Of a stretch of 41,589 nt of DNA, positions 1 through 8,247 are shown piece after piece. The translations under genes and the position numbers were made by a program. How positions within the stretch are numbered: position 1 is the first letter of the stretch; each line of letters begins with the position of its first letter. The notes under the pieces are model-generated. The model ran no database searches, had not been told where the DNA came from, and saw nothing but the letters and a program-made list of their open reading frames with translations. The stretch is from a virus, in the IMG/VR virus record IMGVR_UViG_3300043444_000373, positions 1-41,589 of that record; one strand, written 5' to 3'.

Positions 1-54
1 GCATGGAAGCAACACAACAAAGAGAAAAACGAGTCAATTGAATCAGGAGAAGAT

Positions 55-561
55 ATGACTACACTAAGAGAAGGCGAAGTGCAACAGGCCAGTGCAATCG
101 TCACAGCAAAAACAATGGTCGACAGAGTTAGCCGTTGGATTGAAGAACTATCTGGCATGGAAAACGACACACTTCTACAATTAGGTGATCAGATCCGTGA
201 TGAGATGGGACAAGATCTAGCCAAGAGTTTTATTTCTGCAACAGCGCCTGCTATCCAGCAAGCTCTAGAAAATCTAAAGCAGACACGTGAAACTCTAGCC
301 ACAGGTGTTAGAACACTAACTGGCGAAGAGCAAGGAGCAGAAATGCTAGGTGCTGAACCAGGTGCTGAAGGCGGTGATGAACTAGGCGCTGCTGAGCCAG
401 ATATGATGAACACTGGTGATGAGATGGGCGCACCAGAAGAAGGTGGAGATGATGAGTTCGGTGCAGCCGATGCAGCCGCAGGTGGTTTAGAAGCCGCAGG
501 TCGTGAGCAACGCGAAAGCATTGATCGCAGCAACCGTCTATTAAAAGTTCTAGCAGGCTAA
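55..561 (+). CDS. Acidic low-complexity phage protein, function unknown
   Basis: A 168-residue protein. Residues 1-90 look helical; the rest is a tract rich in Gly, Ala, Glu and Asp, ending in a short helical tail. An AGGAGA ribosome site lies 5 bases before the ATG at 55. The frame stays open to the left edge of the window, so an upstream start cannot be excluded. The stop TAA at 559-561 overlaps the next ATG (TAATG), so it is probably translated together with the two small genes that follow. A separate frame ends at a TGA at 39-41 and may be the tail of the preceding gene. The composition suggests a virion or scaffold-related protein, but I recognise no domain. No function is assigned. Confidence 0.75.
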   Translation: MTTLREGEVQQASAIVTAKTMVDRVSRWIEELSGMENDTLLQLGDQIRDEMGQDLAKSFISATAPAIQQALENLKQTRETLATGVRTLTGEEQGAEMLGAEPGAEGGDELGAAEPDMMNTGDEMGAPEEGGDDEFGAADAAAGGLEAAGREQRESIDRSNRLLKVLAG

Positions 562-941
562 TGAAACTTTCAGATTTAAAAGAGCACGACGCTCAGCTTG
601 ATGAAATACTTCCAGCTATCGCTGCGGGTGCCGGGGCAATAGCTAGAGGTGCCGCAGCAGTCGGTGGCGCCGCAGTAAGAGGTGGCGCCGCACTAGCACG
701 TGGGGTTGGTTCGGCTGTTAAAGCCGTCGCACCAGGAGCAGTTAGTGCGGTAAAATCAGCAGGCAATGCTGTTGGACAAGGTGTTGGTCAAGCAGCACAA
801 ACTTTACAAGGTATAGATCCAGCACAAGCGGCAGCAGCAGCAAAAGATCAGCAAGAGCAGAAAAAGCAAGTGCAAGATGCTATCAAAGAAAAACAAGCTG
901 AACTTGCAGACCTACAAAAACAATTGGCAGAACTAGGATGA
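561..941 (+). CDS. Gly/Ala-rich small protein with coiled-coil tail
   Basis: A 126-residue protein in three parts: a polar start (MKLSDLKEHDAQLDEI), a Gly/Ala/Val-rich middle (about residues 20-80) that could be a membrane-active or packed segment, and a Gln/Lys/Glu coiled coil (about 90-125). The start overlaps the previous stop and the TGA overlaps the next ATG. The first residues (MK, then E/L and acidic positions) resemble the short capsid-targeting leader of T4 internal head proteins such as MKTYQEF, which is only suggestive. Possible internal head protein or small virion component; function unknown. Confidence 0.72.
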   Translation: MKLSDLKEHDAQLDEILPAIAAGAGAIARGAAAVGGAAVRGGAALARGVGSAVKAVAPGAVSAVKSAGNAVGQGVGQAAQTLQGIDPAQAAAAAKDQQEQKKQVQDAIKEKQAELADLQKQLAELG

Positions 942-1330
942 GATTTTTTGAATTCGCAGGTGACGATGCAGGACTAGACAAGTTCGTTATGATTTTAAAA
1001 AATCATATAGGTCGAGCATCATCTAAAAAAGCACCAAGTAAATTAAATTGGAATGCATTACAAAATATCTCAGCTAATGCCGGATTTGAATTCGCTGCCG
1101 ACTACGAAACATTTAAATCCATGTATGACTCAAATCCTACTATTCAAGGTTTGGTTAAAAACTTTGATAAGAATGGAATCGAATTGAATGTCCCTGGCGC
1201 AGAAGAACCCGGTGATGCTAACGAGCCAATTCCAAACGGCGGCAAAGACAGTGCCCAAACTGTAGATAAAATCGCAGCTTCAGCAGCACCTGCTCAACTA
1301 GCACAGGCCACAGCAACTCCCCAGGTTTGA
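938..1330 (+). CDS. Small phage protein with MRFFEF leader, function unknown
   Basis: A 130-residue protein. It begins MRFFEFAGDDAG, similar in pattern to T4 capsid-targeting leaders (MK..QEF..E). Residues 12-85 look like a compact helical domain and the C-terminal third is disordered (Pro, Ala, Gln). Its ATG overlaps the upstream TGA by four bases (ATGA). It is the last gene of the three-gene set, and a sigma70-type promoter begins at its stop codon. No known domain is recognised; an internal head or accessory virion protein is possible. Confidence 0.7.
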   Translation: MRFFEFAGDDAGLDKFVMILKNHIGRASSKKAPSKLNWNALQNISANAGFEFAADYETFKSMYDSNPTIQGLVKNFDKNGIELNVPGAEEPGDANEPIPNGGKDSAQTVDKIAASAAPAQLAQATATPQV

Positions 1331-1355
1331 CATCTTTAAAATATTCTGTTAATAT
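1327..1355 (+). promoter_or_regulatory. Sigma70-like promoter, near-leaderless start of the 1365 gene
   Basis: TTGACA at 1327-1332, a 17-base spacer, then TAATAT at 1350-1355. Transcription would begin near 1362, only about 3 bases before the ATG at 1365, so the mRNA would be nearly leaderless. No Shine-Dalgarno is visible before this ATG. Confidence 0.7.
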
Positions 1356-1364
1356 ATACAGAAT

Positions 1365-2066
1365 ATGACAATACAACTTACTCCGCCCCCATTTGTTGAA
1401 AAGTTCCAATATAAGAACTGTCAACAGATCAACGATCCCGTAACACGCAAACGTGTATATCTAACACCAGACGGTGAAAGCCTTCCCAGCGTAACAACTA
1501 TCCTTTCAGCAACTAAGGATATGACTCATTTAAATGAGTGGAAGAAACGAATAGGAGAAGAAAAGGCCAAACAGATCACAACTGAAGCTGCCGGCGTAGG
1601 CACAGCCATGCACAGTAACCTAGAAAGATTTATTGCAGGTATACAAAGACAGCCCGGCAATAATCCTGTTCATGTCCAAGCAAACAAAATGGCTGACGAG
1701 ATAATCAAGAACGGTCTATCAGATGTTAACGAAGTATGGGCTATGGAGCAGAGCCTATACTTTCCTGGACTTTATTCCGGAACTACTGATCTAGTGGCGG
1801 TTTATAAAGGCAATCCTAGTGTTTGTGATTATAAGCAAACTAACAAACCTAAGAAAGCAGAATGGGTCGAAGATTACTTTTTACAGTTAGTGGCTTATAT
1901 ATTAGCACATAATGAAGTCTACGGCACAGACATCCGTGAGGGCCATGTGTTTATGTGCTCTAGGGCTTGCGAATATCAGCAGTTTGATCTATGGCCCAGC
2001 GATTTCAACAAATATCAAGACCTCTGGTTAGAAAAGGTAGAAGAATACTACAACTCATTAAGATAA
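1365..2066 (+). CDS. PD-(D/E)XK nuclease, RecB/Cas4-like
   Basis: A 233-residue protein with the RecB-type motif series: H83 in GTAMHSNLE (motif I), D142 in GTTDLVAVY (motif II), D155-Y-K157 (motif III) and Q174-x3-Y178 (motif IV). Together these predict a metal-dependent DNA exonuclease or endonuclease of the PD-(D/E)XK superfamily. Single-domain nucleases of this type are common in T4-like marine phages and probably act in DNA recombination, repair or host DNA breakdown. No helicase domain is present. It has its own sigma70-like promoter with almost no leader, suggesting early expression. The family call is strong; the exact DNA substrate is unknown. Confidence 0.85.
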   Translation: MTIQLTPPPFVEKFQYKNCQQINDPVTRKRVYLTPDGESLPSVTTILSATKDMTHLNEWKKRIGEEKAKQITTEAAGVGTAMHSNLERFIAGIQRQPGNNPVHVQANKMADEIIKNGLSDVNEVWAMEQSLYFPGLYSGTTDLVAVYKGNPSVCDYKQTNKPKKAEWVEDYFLQLVAYILAHNEVYGTDIREGHVFMCSRACEYQQFDLWPSDFNKYQDLWLEKVEEYYNSLR

Positions 2067-2069
2067 ATA
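2062..2069 (+). promoter_or_regulatory. T4-type late promoter candidate
   Basis: GATAAATA overlaps the stop codon of the nuclease gene and lies 21 bases before the tail-spike ATG at 2091. It matches the T4 late consensus TATAAATA at 7 of 8 positions and precedes a structural gene, as expected for a late promoter. Confidence 0.55.
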
Positions 2070-2090
2070 CCCTATAACGGGAAATTATCT

Positions 2091-3656
2091 ATGGCTGTCG
2101 TTCAGATATCTAAAATACAAGTCCGCAGAGGACAAAAAAATTCAAATAGCGGTATTCCGCAGCTTAGTTCTGCAGAATTTGCCTGGGCTATTGATACTCA
2201 AGAACTTTATATTGGTAATGGTTCTGTAGCGGAAGGTGCTCCTTATGTAGGAAACACCAAAATTATCACAGAACACGATAACATCTTAGATCTGGCATCT
2301 AGTTATCAGTTCGCTTCTAACGATACAGCTATAACATTATCGATCCCAAGAAACTTACAATCAAAGCTAGATGAGTATGTAAGCATCACCGACTTTGGTG
2401 CTATAGGCGACGGTTCTACAGACTGCACAGAAATCTTTCAAACCGCATTTACTCAATTATTTAGAAACGCAAACTCTAATTACAAAAAAGTATTGATGAT
2501 TCCTAATGGAGAGTATTTAATCTCTGGAAGTTTAGCGATACCAAGTAATGCTATCATCAGAGGCGAGACACAGTTAGGAGCAGTAATCAACATTGGTGCT
2601 AACAATATTCGTTTCATTACCAGCGACGGAACAGAATTAGCTGGCTTTGATAGTTCTAATCGTCCTCAGAATGTAGAAATTTCAAATATCACTATCTTAA
2701 GATCGAGCGGTTCTCTAATTCTATCTGGACTAGCAAATAGTAAACTAGACGGAGTAAGATTCAAAGGAGAATATCGTTTAGGAGATACTGTTACACTTTC
2801 AACAGCCGCAGCCGCAGTTGTGTGGTTGAACACATTGGCTGGAACTAAAGTCAATAGTGTCGAGTTTAAATCCTGTATCTTTGATTCAAACGAGCTAAGT
2901 GTAAAATGTTCACAGACTGTGGCGTTCGAAACTATCGTGGGTTTTGTCAGCTGTAAATTCTTAGTCAATCATACGGCTATCTACATTGACGGAGTCAATG
3001 GACAGGATAACAAATGGTATATCAACGACTGTGATTTTGAAGAAGTAGCCACACAGGCTGTTAGATCAATCGCAGGAAGAAAAACTATAATTTCTAGATC
3101 TAGATTTAAAAACTGCGGAAACGAAACTGCAACAGCATCCGATCCATCTCACCCAATAGTATACTTCGGCGAAAAGACTGGAAACATTTTAATAGATTGT
3201 TCAAGTGATAGACAACAGGCCGCTGGTATCGTATCAGTGAATACTGTTAATGCAGTCAGCGAAGCATATAATGTAGACAAAGCCGAGTTCGTTGATAGAA
3301 ATTTTTCACAGATCTATCTTTCAGACAGCTTTAGACCAGTGGCAGTATTTTCTGCACTGAACAGATATGCAGTGATTAACTATGTCCTTACTCTATCTAG
3401 CCATACACGTATCGGACAGTTGATAATGACTATAGATGAAGACTTTACTGCGGTGAATCTCGCAGACAATTATACATACAGTTCAACATCATCAACATCA
3501 ATCGGAGGAATGATTATGACCCAATTTGAATTTTCAGCAGAGATCAGAGACAACGACGTTGACTCTGGAGTCGAAACTGTGGTGCTAAGTTATAAGAATC
3601 CGGTTGGTAATGGAGCCACAGGTAACATCTCATTCGATGTGACCTACGGTGTTTGA
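2091..3656 (+). CDS. Tail fibre/spike with pectate-lyase-type beta-helix
   Basis: A 521-residue structural protein. The N-terminus (VVQISKIQVRRGQ, then PQLSSAEFAWAIDTQELYIG) matches the attachment module found at the start of many phage tail fibres. Around residues 100-112 the segment ITDFGAIGDGSTDC is the classic entry to a right-handed beta-helix of the pectate-lyase-3 superfamily, and the following repeats of short hydrophobic strands fit that fold to about residue 400. The C-terminal part is beta-rich and may be a receptor-binding cap. It probably recognises, and perhaps degrades, a surface polysaccharide. A late-type promoter lies just upstream. Catalytic residues cannot be named from sequence alone. 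Confidence 0.85.
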   Translation: MAVVQISKIQVRRGQKNSNSGIPQLSSAEFAWAIDTQELYIGNGSVAEGAPYVGNTKIITEHDNILDLASSYQFASNDTAITLSIPRNLQSKLDEYVSITDFGAIGDGSTDCTEIFQTAFTQLFRNANSNYKKVLMIPNGEYLISGSLAIPSNAIIRGETQLGAVINIGANNIRFITSDGTELAGFDSSNRPQNVEISNITILRSSGSLILSGLANSKLDGVRFKGEYRLGDTVTLSTAAAAVVWLNTLAGTKVNSVEFKSCIFDSNELSVKCSQTVAFETIVGFVSCKFLVNHTAIYIDGVNGQDNKWYINDCDFEEVATQAVRSIAGRKTIISRSRFKNCGNETATASDPSHPIVYFGEKTGNILIDCSSDRQQAAGIVSVNTVNAVSEAYNVDKAEFVDRNFSQIYLSDSFRPVAVFSALNRYAVINYVLTLSSHTRIGQLIMTIDEDFTAVNLADNYTYSSTSSTSIGGMIMTQFEFSAEIRDNDVDSGVETVVLSYKNPVGNGATGNISFDVTYGV

Positions 3657-4074
3657 TAAACACGGCCCCGAAAGACTAGCAAGCTGGAAAGAATTTAGAG
3701 AACAACTAGAAGAAAGCCAAAACCCTTACGAAGAAGTCGCAGAGTTTTGGAGTCCAGCACCATTCGTTAGTCCTTACCTCGATCCAAATAATCCCTCCGA
3801 ATGGCCCGATCCATGGCATTTGGTATTAGATTCTCGCCTCGACGAGCTTGCAATAAGCCTCGGAATGCTGTATACTATTAAATTAACACGTCGGTTTATG
3901 GACGTCAATTGCGAGATACATATGTCTATGCTTCCGGAAGAAACACAACCTAGATATTTTTTAATTGTAGATAACGCACACGTTCTCAATTTTGAATATC
4001 GCACAGTTGTTGACTATCAAGCAATTTCAAATATCAAAACCAAGCTGTTATGGTCGAAACCAGATAGCTTATAA
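3649..4074 (+). CDS. Conserved-looking phage protein, function unknown
   Basis: A 141-residue acidic protein beginning with GTG at 3649 and overlapping the tail-spike stop by 8 bases. The first 55 residues are rich in Pro, Trp and Glu (for example WSPAPFVSPYLDPNNPSEWPDPW); the rest looks like a small alpha/beta fold. There are no transmembrane segments or known motifs. Tight coupling to the tail-spike gene suggests late expression, possibly as a tail accessory or assembly factor, but that rests only on position. Confidence 0.7.
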   Translation: MFDKHGPERLASWKEFREQLEESQNPYEEVAEFWSPAPFVSPYLDPNNPSEWPDPWHLVLDSRLDELAISLGMLYTIKLTRRFMDVNCEIHMSMLPEETQPRYFLIVDNAHVLNFEYRTVVDYQAISNIKTKLLWSKPDSL

Positions 4075-4077
4075 ATA
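4070..4077 (+). promoter_or_regulatory. T4-type late promoter candidate
   Basis: An exact TATAAATA overlapping the end of the 3649 gene, 29 bases before the nrdA ATG. nrdA is usually an early or middle gene in T4, so this may be a chance match or a second transcription start. Confidence 0.4.
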
Positions 4078-4106
4078 TCAGACCAAGATTAAATTAGAGA
4101 CGCACA

Positions 4107-6440
4107 ATGACAATTACAGTAATAAAAAGAAGCGGACAGAAAGAGCCGTTAATGATCGAGAAATGGCAGGCACAGGTGGCGAAAGTTTGTAAAGGTATTG
4201 CAGATGTTAGCCAATCGATGATAGAAATCAAAGCACAGTTGCATTTTTATGATGGCATCACTACCGAAGACATCGACGGAATCACACTAAGAGCGATAGT
4301 TGATCTTATCGATGTTGAAGCCAATCCGGATATCGGACACACTAATTATCAATTCGTAGCAGGTAAGCAAAGATTAAGTATGCTTCGCAAGGACGTATAT
4401 GGTCAATACGAGCCTCCCCACCTATATGAAATCGTAAAGAAAAATGTCAGTGTTGGCCTATACACTCCTGAGCTTTTAGAATGGTATAGTGAAGAAGATT
4501 GGAATAAGATGAATGACATGCTCGATCATGAAAAAGACGAGCAATACAGTTACGCAGCCATTGAACAATTGATCGAAAAGTATCTCGTGCGTAACCGAGC
4601 TACAAAGGAGATCTATGAAACACCACAGATTCGTTACATGGTTGCTGCCGCGACTGTATTCCATAAAGAAGAACCTAATGCAGCCCGTATGCGTTACATC
4701 AAAGAGTATTACAACGCGGCTTCAGATGGTCTGTTTACTCTTGCTACTCCTGTGTTGGCAGGGCTTGGGACTCCTACTAAACAGTTTTCTAGTTGTGTTC
4801 TTATCCGTAGTGACGACGATCTGGATAGCATATTTGCTAGTGGGGAGATGATGGCCAAGTATGCTAGCAAACGTGCTGGCATTGGTTTAGAGATTGGACG
4901 TCTAAGATCATTAGGTAGTCCTATCCGGGGTGGTGAAATCATGCACACTGGCATGATTCCTTTTTTAAAGAAGTGGTTCGGTGACTTACGTTCTTGCTCA
5001 CAAGGTGGTATTAGAAACGCTAGTGCTACAGTGTTTTATCCTATTTGGCATCATCAGTTTGATGACCTCATTGTTCTTAAGAACAATCAAGGAACTGAAG
5101 AAACTCGTGTCCGACACATGGACTACGGAGTTGTATTATCAGCGTTCTTTTGGCGTAGGTTTAAAAATAAGGAACATATTACGTTCTTTGATCCTAACGA
5201 AGTTCCTGATCTTTACGAAGCCTTCTATAAAGATACAGACCTGTTCGAAGATCTGTATGTCAAATATGAAAAGCGCAAAGACCTACGCAAAAAGGTAATG
5301 AGTGCTGAAGAAGTTTTCAAGGGTGGTATACTGAAAGAACGCACGGATACAGGTCGTATCTATTTGGTGTTTATTGATAATGTTATCAATCAAGGACCAT
5401 TTGATCCTGAATATCATACGATATATCAGAGTAACCTGTGCTGTGAGATTCTATTGCCCACACGTCCCTTTAAACGACTTGACGACGATAGTGGTCGCAT
5501 AGCGTTATGCACACTGGGATCTATCAACTGGGGATCGTTCCGAAATCCAGAGGACATGCGTAGAGCCTGCAGGATTCTACAGCGTAGCCTGTGTAACATC
5601 CTTGACTACCAAGACTTCTTGTCAATTCAAAGTAAATTGTCTAATGACGAGATACAGCCGTTAGGTATCGGTGTTACTAACCTTGCCTATTGGCATGCTA
5701 AGAGAGGAATAAAATATGGCGACAAAGACGCACTATCGGAAGTTAAAAGTTGGATGGAACATCAGGCCTTCTATCTCACTGAAGCCAGTGTCGAACTTGC
5801 AAAAGAGCGAGGCAAGTGTAAAGATTCAGACAGAACAAGATACGGACAGGGAATCTTCCCTTGGGAGCTCAGAGCCAAAGGAGTCGATCAACTTACAAAC
5901 TTCAATCCTGAACTTGATTGGGAATCTCTTAGGAAAGAAATGAAAGAGCACGGAGTTCGAAATGCTACATTGATGGCTATCGCTCCAGTTGAATCTAGTT
6001 CTGTTGTTATCAATTCAACTAATGGCATCGAAATGCCTATGAGTTTGATTTCTACCAAAGAATCAAAAGCAGGATCGTTTACACAGGTAGTTCCCGAATA
6101 CAATAGATTGAAAAACAAATATCAATTGATGTGGGAACAAAAAGACTGCGACGGGTATATCAAGACCGCCGCAGTATTAGCAGCCTATGTTGATCAAAGT
6201 ATTTCAACAAACACTTTCTATAATCCGGCACATTTTCCAGAACGTAAAGTTCCAACGACATTAATCGCTAAAAACTTAATGCAGGCTCATATGTGGGGTA
6301 TCAAAACTTTCTATTACAGTTTGATCAATAAAGCAGGAGCCAAACATGAAGATAAAACTCCCGAAGTGCATTATAACGGATTCCATGAAAGGGAAGTAGA
6401 AACTAGTATAGAAGAAGATTGCGAGGCATGTAAACTATGA
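4107..6440 (+). CDS. nrdA: Ribonucleoside-diphosphate reductase class Ia, large subunit
   Basis: A 777-residue catalytic subunit that converts ribonucleoside diphosphates to deoxyribonucleotides. It starts with an ATP-cone-like regulatory domain (VIKRSGQKEPLMIEKW). Active-site features are intact: the first redox cysteine in FSSCVLI, the N-L-C-C-E motif (thiyl cysteine and glutamate), the partner cysteine in ALCTLGSINWG, the radical-transfer tyrosine pair in IKTFYYSLI, and the C-terminal CEACKL pair that glutaredoxin or thioredoxin re-reduces. Length matches the E. coli enzyme (761). Its TGA overlaps the nrdB ATG, and glutaredoxin follows, so a full dNTP-supply module is present. Confidence 0.97.
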   Translation: MTITVIKRSGQKEPLMIEKWQAQVAKVCKGIADVSQSMIEIKAQLHFYDGITTEDIDGITLRAIVDLIDVEANPDIGHTNYQFVAGKQRLSMLRKDVYGQYEPPHLYEIVKKNVSVGLYTPELLEWYSEEDWNKMNDMLDHEKDEQYSYAAIEQLIEKYLVRNRATKEIYETPQIRYMVAAATVFHKEEPNAARMRYIKEYYNAASDGLFTLATPVLAGLGTPTKQFSSCVLIRSDDDLDSIFASGEMMAKYASKRAGIGLEIGRLRSLGSPIRGGEIMHTGMIPFLKKWFGDLRSCSQGGIRNASATVFYPIWHHQFDDLIVLKNNQGTEETRVRHMDYGVVLSAFFWRRFKNKEHITFFDPNEVPDLYEAFYKDTDLFEDLYVKYEKRKDLRKKVMSAEEVFKGGILKERTDTGRIYLVFIDNVINQGPFDPEYHTIYQSNLCCEILLPTRPFKRLDDDSGRIALCTLGSINWGSFRNPEDMRRACRILQRSLCNILDYQDFLSIQSKLSNDEIQPLGIGVTNLAYWHAKRGIKYGDKDALSEVKSWMEHQAFYLTEASVELAKERGKCKDSDRTRYGQGIFPWELRAKGVDQLTNFNPELDWESLRKEMKEHGVRNATLMAIAPVESSSVVINSTNGIEMPMSLISTKESKAGSFTQVVPEYNRLKNKYQLMWEQKDCDGYIKTAAVLAAYVDQSISTNTFYNPAHFPERKVPTTLIAKNLMQAHMWGIKTFYYSLINKAGAKHEDKTPEVHYNGFHEREVETSIEEDCEACKL

Positions 6441-7540
6441 GTTCATCACAGTATAATTTAAAACGTAACACAGATTATCTTAGTCGTAAAATGTTTCTTG
6501 ATCCGGCTGGACCAGTTACTATCCAACGATTTGAAGAAGTAAAATATCCAAAGATCCAAAACTTTGAAACCACCGCACGTGGTTTCTTTTGGGTTCCGGA
6601 AGAGATCAGTCTAACCAAAGACGCACAAGATTTTAAGGATGCATCGGATGCAGTTAAACATATCTTCACTAGTAACCTGCTTAGGCAAACTGCTCTTGAC
6701 AGTCTGCAAGGCCGCGGCCCAAGTCAAATCTTTACTCCGGTCGTAAGCCTACCAGAACTAGAAGCACTGGTCTATAACTGGAGTTTCTTTGAAACCAATA
6801 TCCACAGTCGCTCATACAGCCACATTATCCGTAACATTTATAATGTGCCCAAGGAAGTGTTCAACACTATTCACGACACTAAAGAGATTGTAGATATGGC
6901 ATCAAGTGTTGGCAAGTATTACGATGATCTACATAAGATCAACTGCTATAAAGAAATTGACGCACAAATGGCAGGAGAGGAAGCGCATATCAAGGCAATC
7001 TGGTTGGCACTGAATGCCTCATATGCTCTAGAAGCTTTCCGCTTTATGGTTTCATTTGCTACAAGTCTAGCGATGGTTGAGAACAAGATCTTTATTGGTA
7101 ATGGCAACATTATCAGCCTAATCCTACAAGACGAGCTGCTACACAAAGGTTGGACAGCCTACCTGATTAATCAAGTGGTCAAGGAAGATCCTAGATTTGT
7201 CAAAGCCAAAGAAAAATGTGAAGCAGAAGTATACCAAATGTATATGGATGTTATCCGTGAAGAAAAAGAATGGGCCGATTATTTGTTCAAGAAAGGAACA
7301 GTGATTGGACTAAATTCCAATATCCTTAAAGATTTTGTTGATTATACAGCCGCTACGGCGTTGAAAGAAATTGGCATCAAGTATGGGCATCCTGCTCCGA
7401 AAACTACTCCAATTCCTTGGTTCAACAAACATAGCGACACTCATAAGAAACAAACAGCTCTACAAGAGAATGAAAGCACCAACTATGTAATTGGAGTTAT
7501 GAGCGACAATCTTGACTACGAAGATTTGCCGACTATATAA
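6437..7540 (+). CDS. nrdB: Ribonucleoside-diphosphate reductase class Ia, small subunit
   Basis: A 367-residue radical-generating subunit with a diiron site. Ligands visible: D88 (ALDSLQG), E119 and H123 (ETNIH), the Glu in GEEAH, the Glu in ALEAFRF, and the Glu/His in DELLH. The radical tyrosine is Y127 in HSRSYSHI. In E. coli NrdB the first Glu-His pair is spaced E-x-x-H (E115, H118); here one extra Asn makes it E-x-x-x-H. Everything else keeps the standard register. It overlaps nrdA by four bases (ATGA). The C-terminus is Asp/Glu-rich, as needed for docking to NrdA. Confidence 0.96.
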   Translation: MSSSQYNLKRNTDYLSRKMFLDPAGPVTIQRFEEVKYPKIQNFETTARGFFWVPEEISLTKDAQDFKDASDAVKHIFTSNLLRQTALDSLQGRGPSQIFTPVVSLPELEALVYNWSFFETNIHSRSYSHIIRNIYNVPKEVFNTIHDTKEIVDMASSVGKYYDDLHKINCYKEIDAQMAGEEAHIKAIWLALNASYALEAFRFMVSFATSLAMVENKIFIGNGNIISLILQDELLHKGWTAYLINQVVKEDPRFVKAKEKCEAEVYQMYMDVIREEKEWADYLFKKGTVIGLNSNILKDFVDYTAATALKEIGIKYGHPAPKTTPIPWFNKHSDTHKKQTALQENESTNYVIGVMSDNLDYEDLPTI

Positions 7541-7548
7541 TAAACAAT

Positions 7549-7716
7549 ATGTATAAAGCACAATTTAAAAGACACTCGCCCTACGAATCTTGGACAACCA
7601 TAGGACACTATGGTAATGAAGAATCTGCCATGGCATCAGCCCTAAGTTATAAAAACAAAGGCATGTTGATGGTCAGAGTCACAGATAAGAACGGTTCGGT
7701 GGTCTTTACAGGTTGA
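7549..7716 (+). CDS. Small protein of 55 residues, function unknown
   Basis: ATG at 7549, stop TGA at 7714-7716. The translation begins MYKAQFKRHSPYESWTTIG and is rich in polar and aromatic residues. It lies between nrdB and glutaredoxin with gaps of about 10 bases on each side, matching the tight spacing of the operon. The pattern (alternating strands, then an Ala/Ser helix, then a strand ending VVFTG) suggests a small alpha/beta fold. No function is assigned. Confidence 0.6.
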   Translation: MYKAQFKRHSPYESWTTIGHYGNEESAMASALSYKNKGMLMVRVTDKNGSVVFTG

Positions 7717-7726
7717 AAGGAAATAA

Positions 7727-7957
7727 ATGAAAGCGATAGTATGGAGTAAGTATCATTGTCCTTATTGTGATCAAGCTAAAGCATTGTTAACACAAAAGGG
7801 CATACAATTTGAAGAAAAGAAAATCGGTGATGGTTATTCAAGAGAAGATCTTTTAGAAGCCGTTCCCACAGCACGAACAGTTCCGCAGATCTTTTTAGAT
7901 GGAGAATTAGTCGGCGGATTTACAGAATTAAGAGAGAGATTAAAAGATGTTAATTGA
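7727..7957 (+). CDS. Glutaredoxin
   Basis: A 76-residue thioredoxin-fold protein with the redox motif C11-P-Y-C14 and the cis-proline segment TVPQIFLDG followed by VGGFTEL, which binds glutathione. It probably re-reduces the C-terminal cysteines of NrdA, encoded just upstream, as T4 glutaredoxin does. An AAAGGA ribosome site precedes the ATG. Its last codons overlap the start of the next gene. Confidence 0.95.
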   Translation: MKAIVWSKYHCPYCDQAKALLTQKGIQFEEKKIGDGYSREDLLEAVPTARTVPQIFLDGELVGGFTELRERLKDVN

Positions 7958-8237
7958 TAAAGGTGTATCAGTAGGAGAGGTGATAACTCTCAAACTAACC
8001 AGTGGCGAAGAGTTAGTCGCTAAACTCGCAGAAGAAACAGCTACATATTACAAGTTAAGTAAGCCGATGGTTATTGGCATGGGTGCAAAAGGACCCGGAC
8101 TGATGCCCTATCTGTTTACTGTAAGCCCTGATAAAGAAATTAAACTGCTTAAAACCACGGTGACTGTAGCAGAAGCCACAGATAAACAGTTTGCTGATCA
8201 ATTCGTTCAGTCAACTACAGGTATTGCTCTAGCTTAA
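7947..8237 (+). CDS. Small beta-rich protein, possibly Sm-like
   Basis: A 96-residue protein. The segment VITLKLTSGEELVAKLAEE resembles the first strands of an Sm/LSm barrel (ligand turn SGEE), and strand-like segments follow (YYKLSKPMVIG, LMPYLFTVSP, IKLLKTTVTV). It overlaps glutaredoxin by 11 bases, so it belongs to the nrd operon. An RNA-binding Sm-like role is an inference from pattern only; it could equally be an unrelated small beta protein. Confidence 0.7.
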   Translation: MLIDKGVSVGEVITLKLTSGEELVAKLAEETATYYKLSKPMVIGMGAKGPGLMPYLFTVSPDKEIKLLKTTVTVAEATDKQFADQFVQSTTGIALA

Positions 8238-8247
8238 GGAGAAATAG

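Noticed and set aside
189-533. Long minus-strand frame opposite the first gene
   Set aside because: It is a mirror of the Gly/Ala/Glu-rich coding sequence, with Ser/Pro-rich content and no ribosome site.
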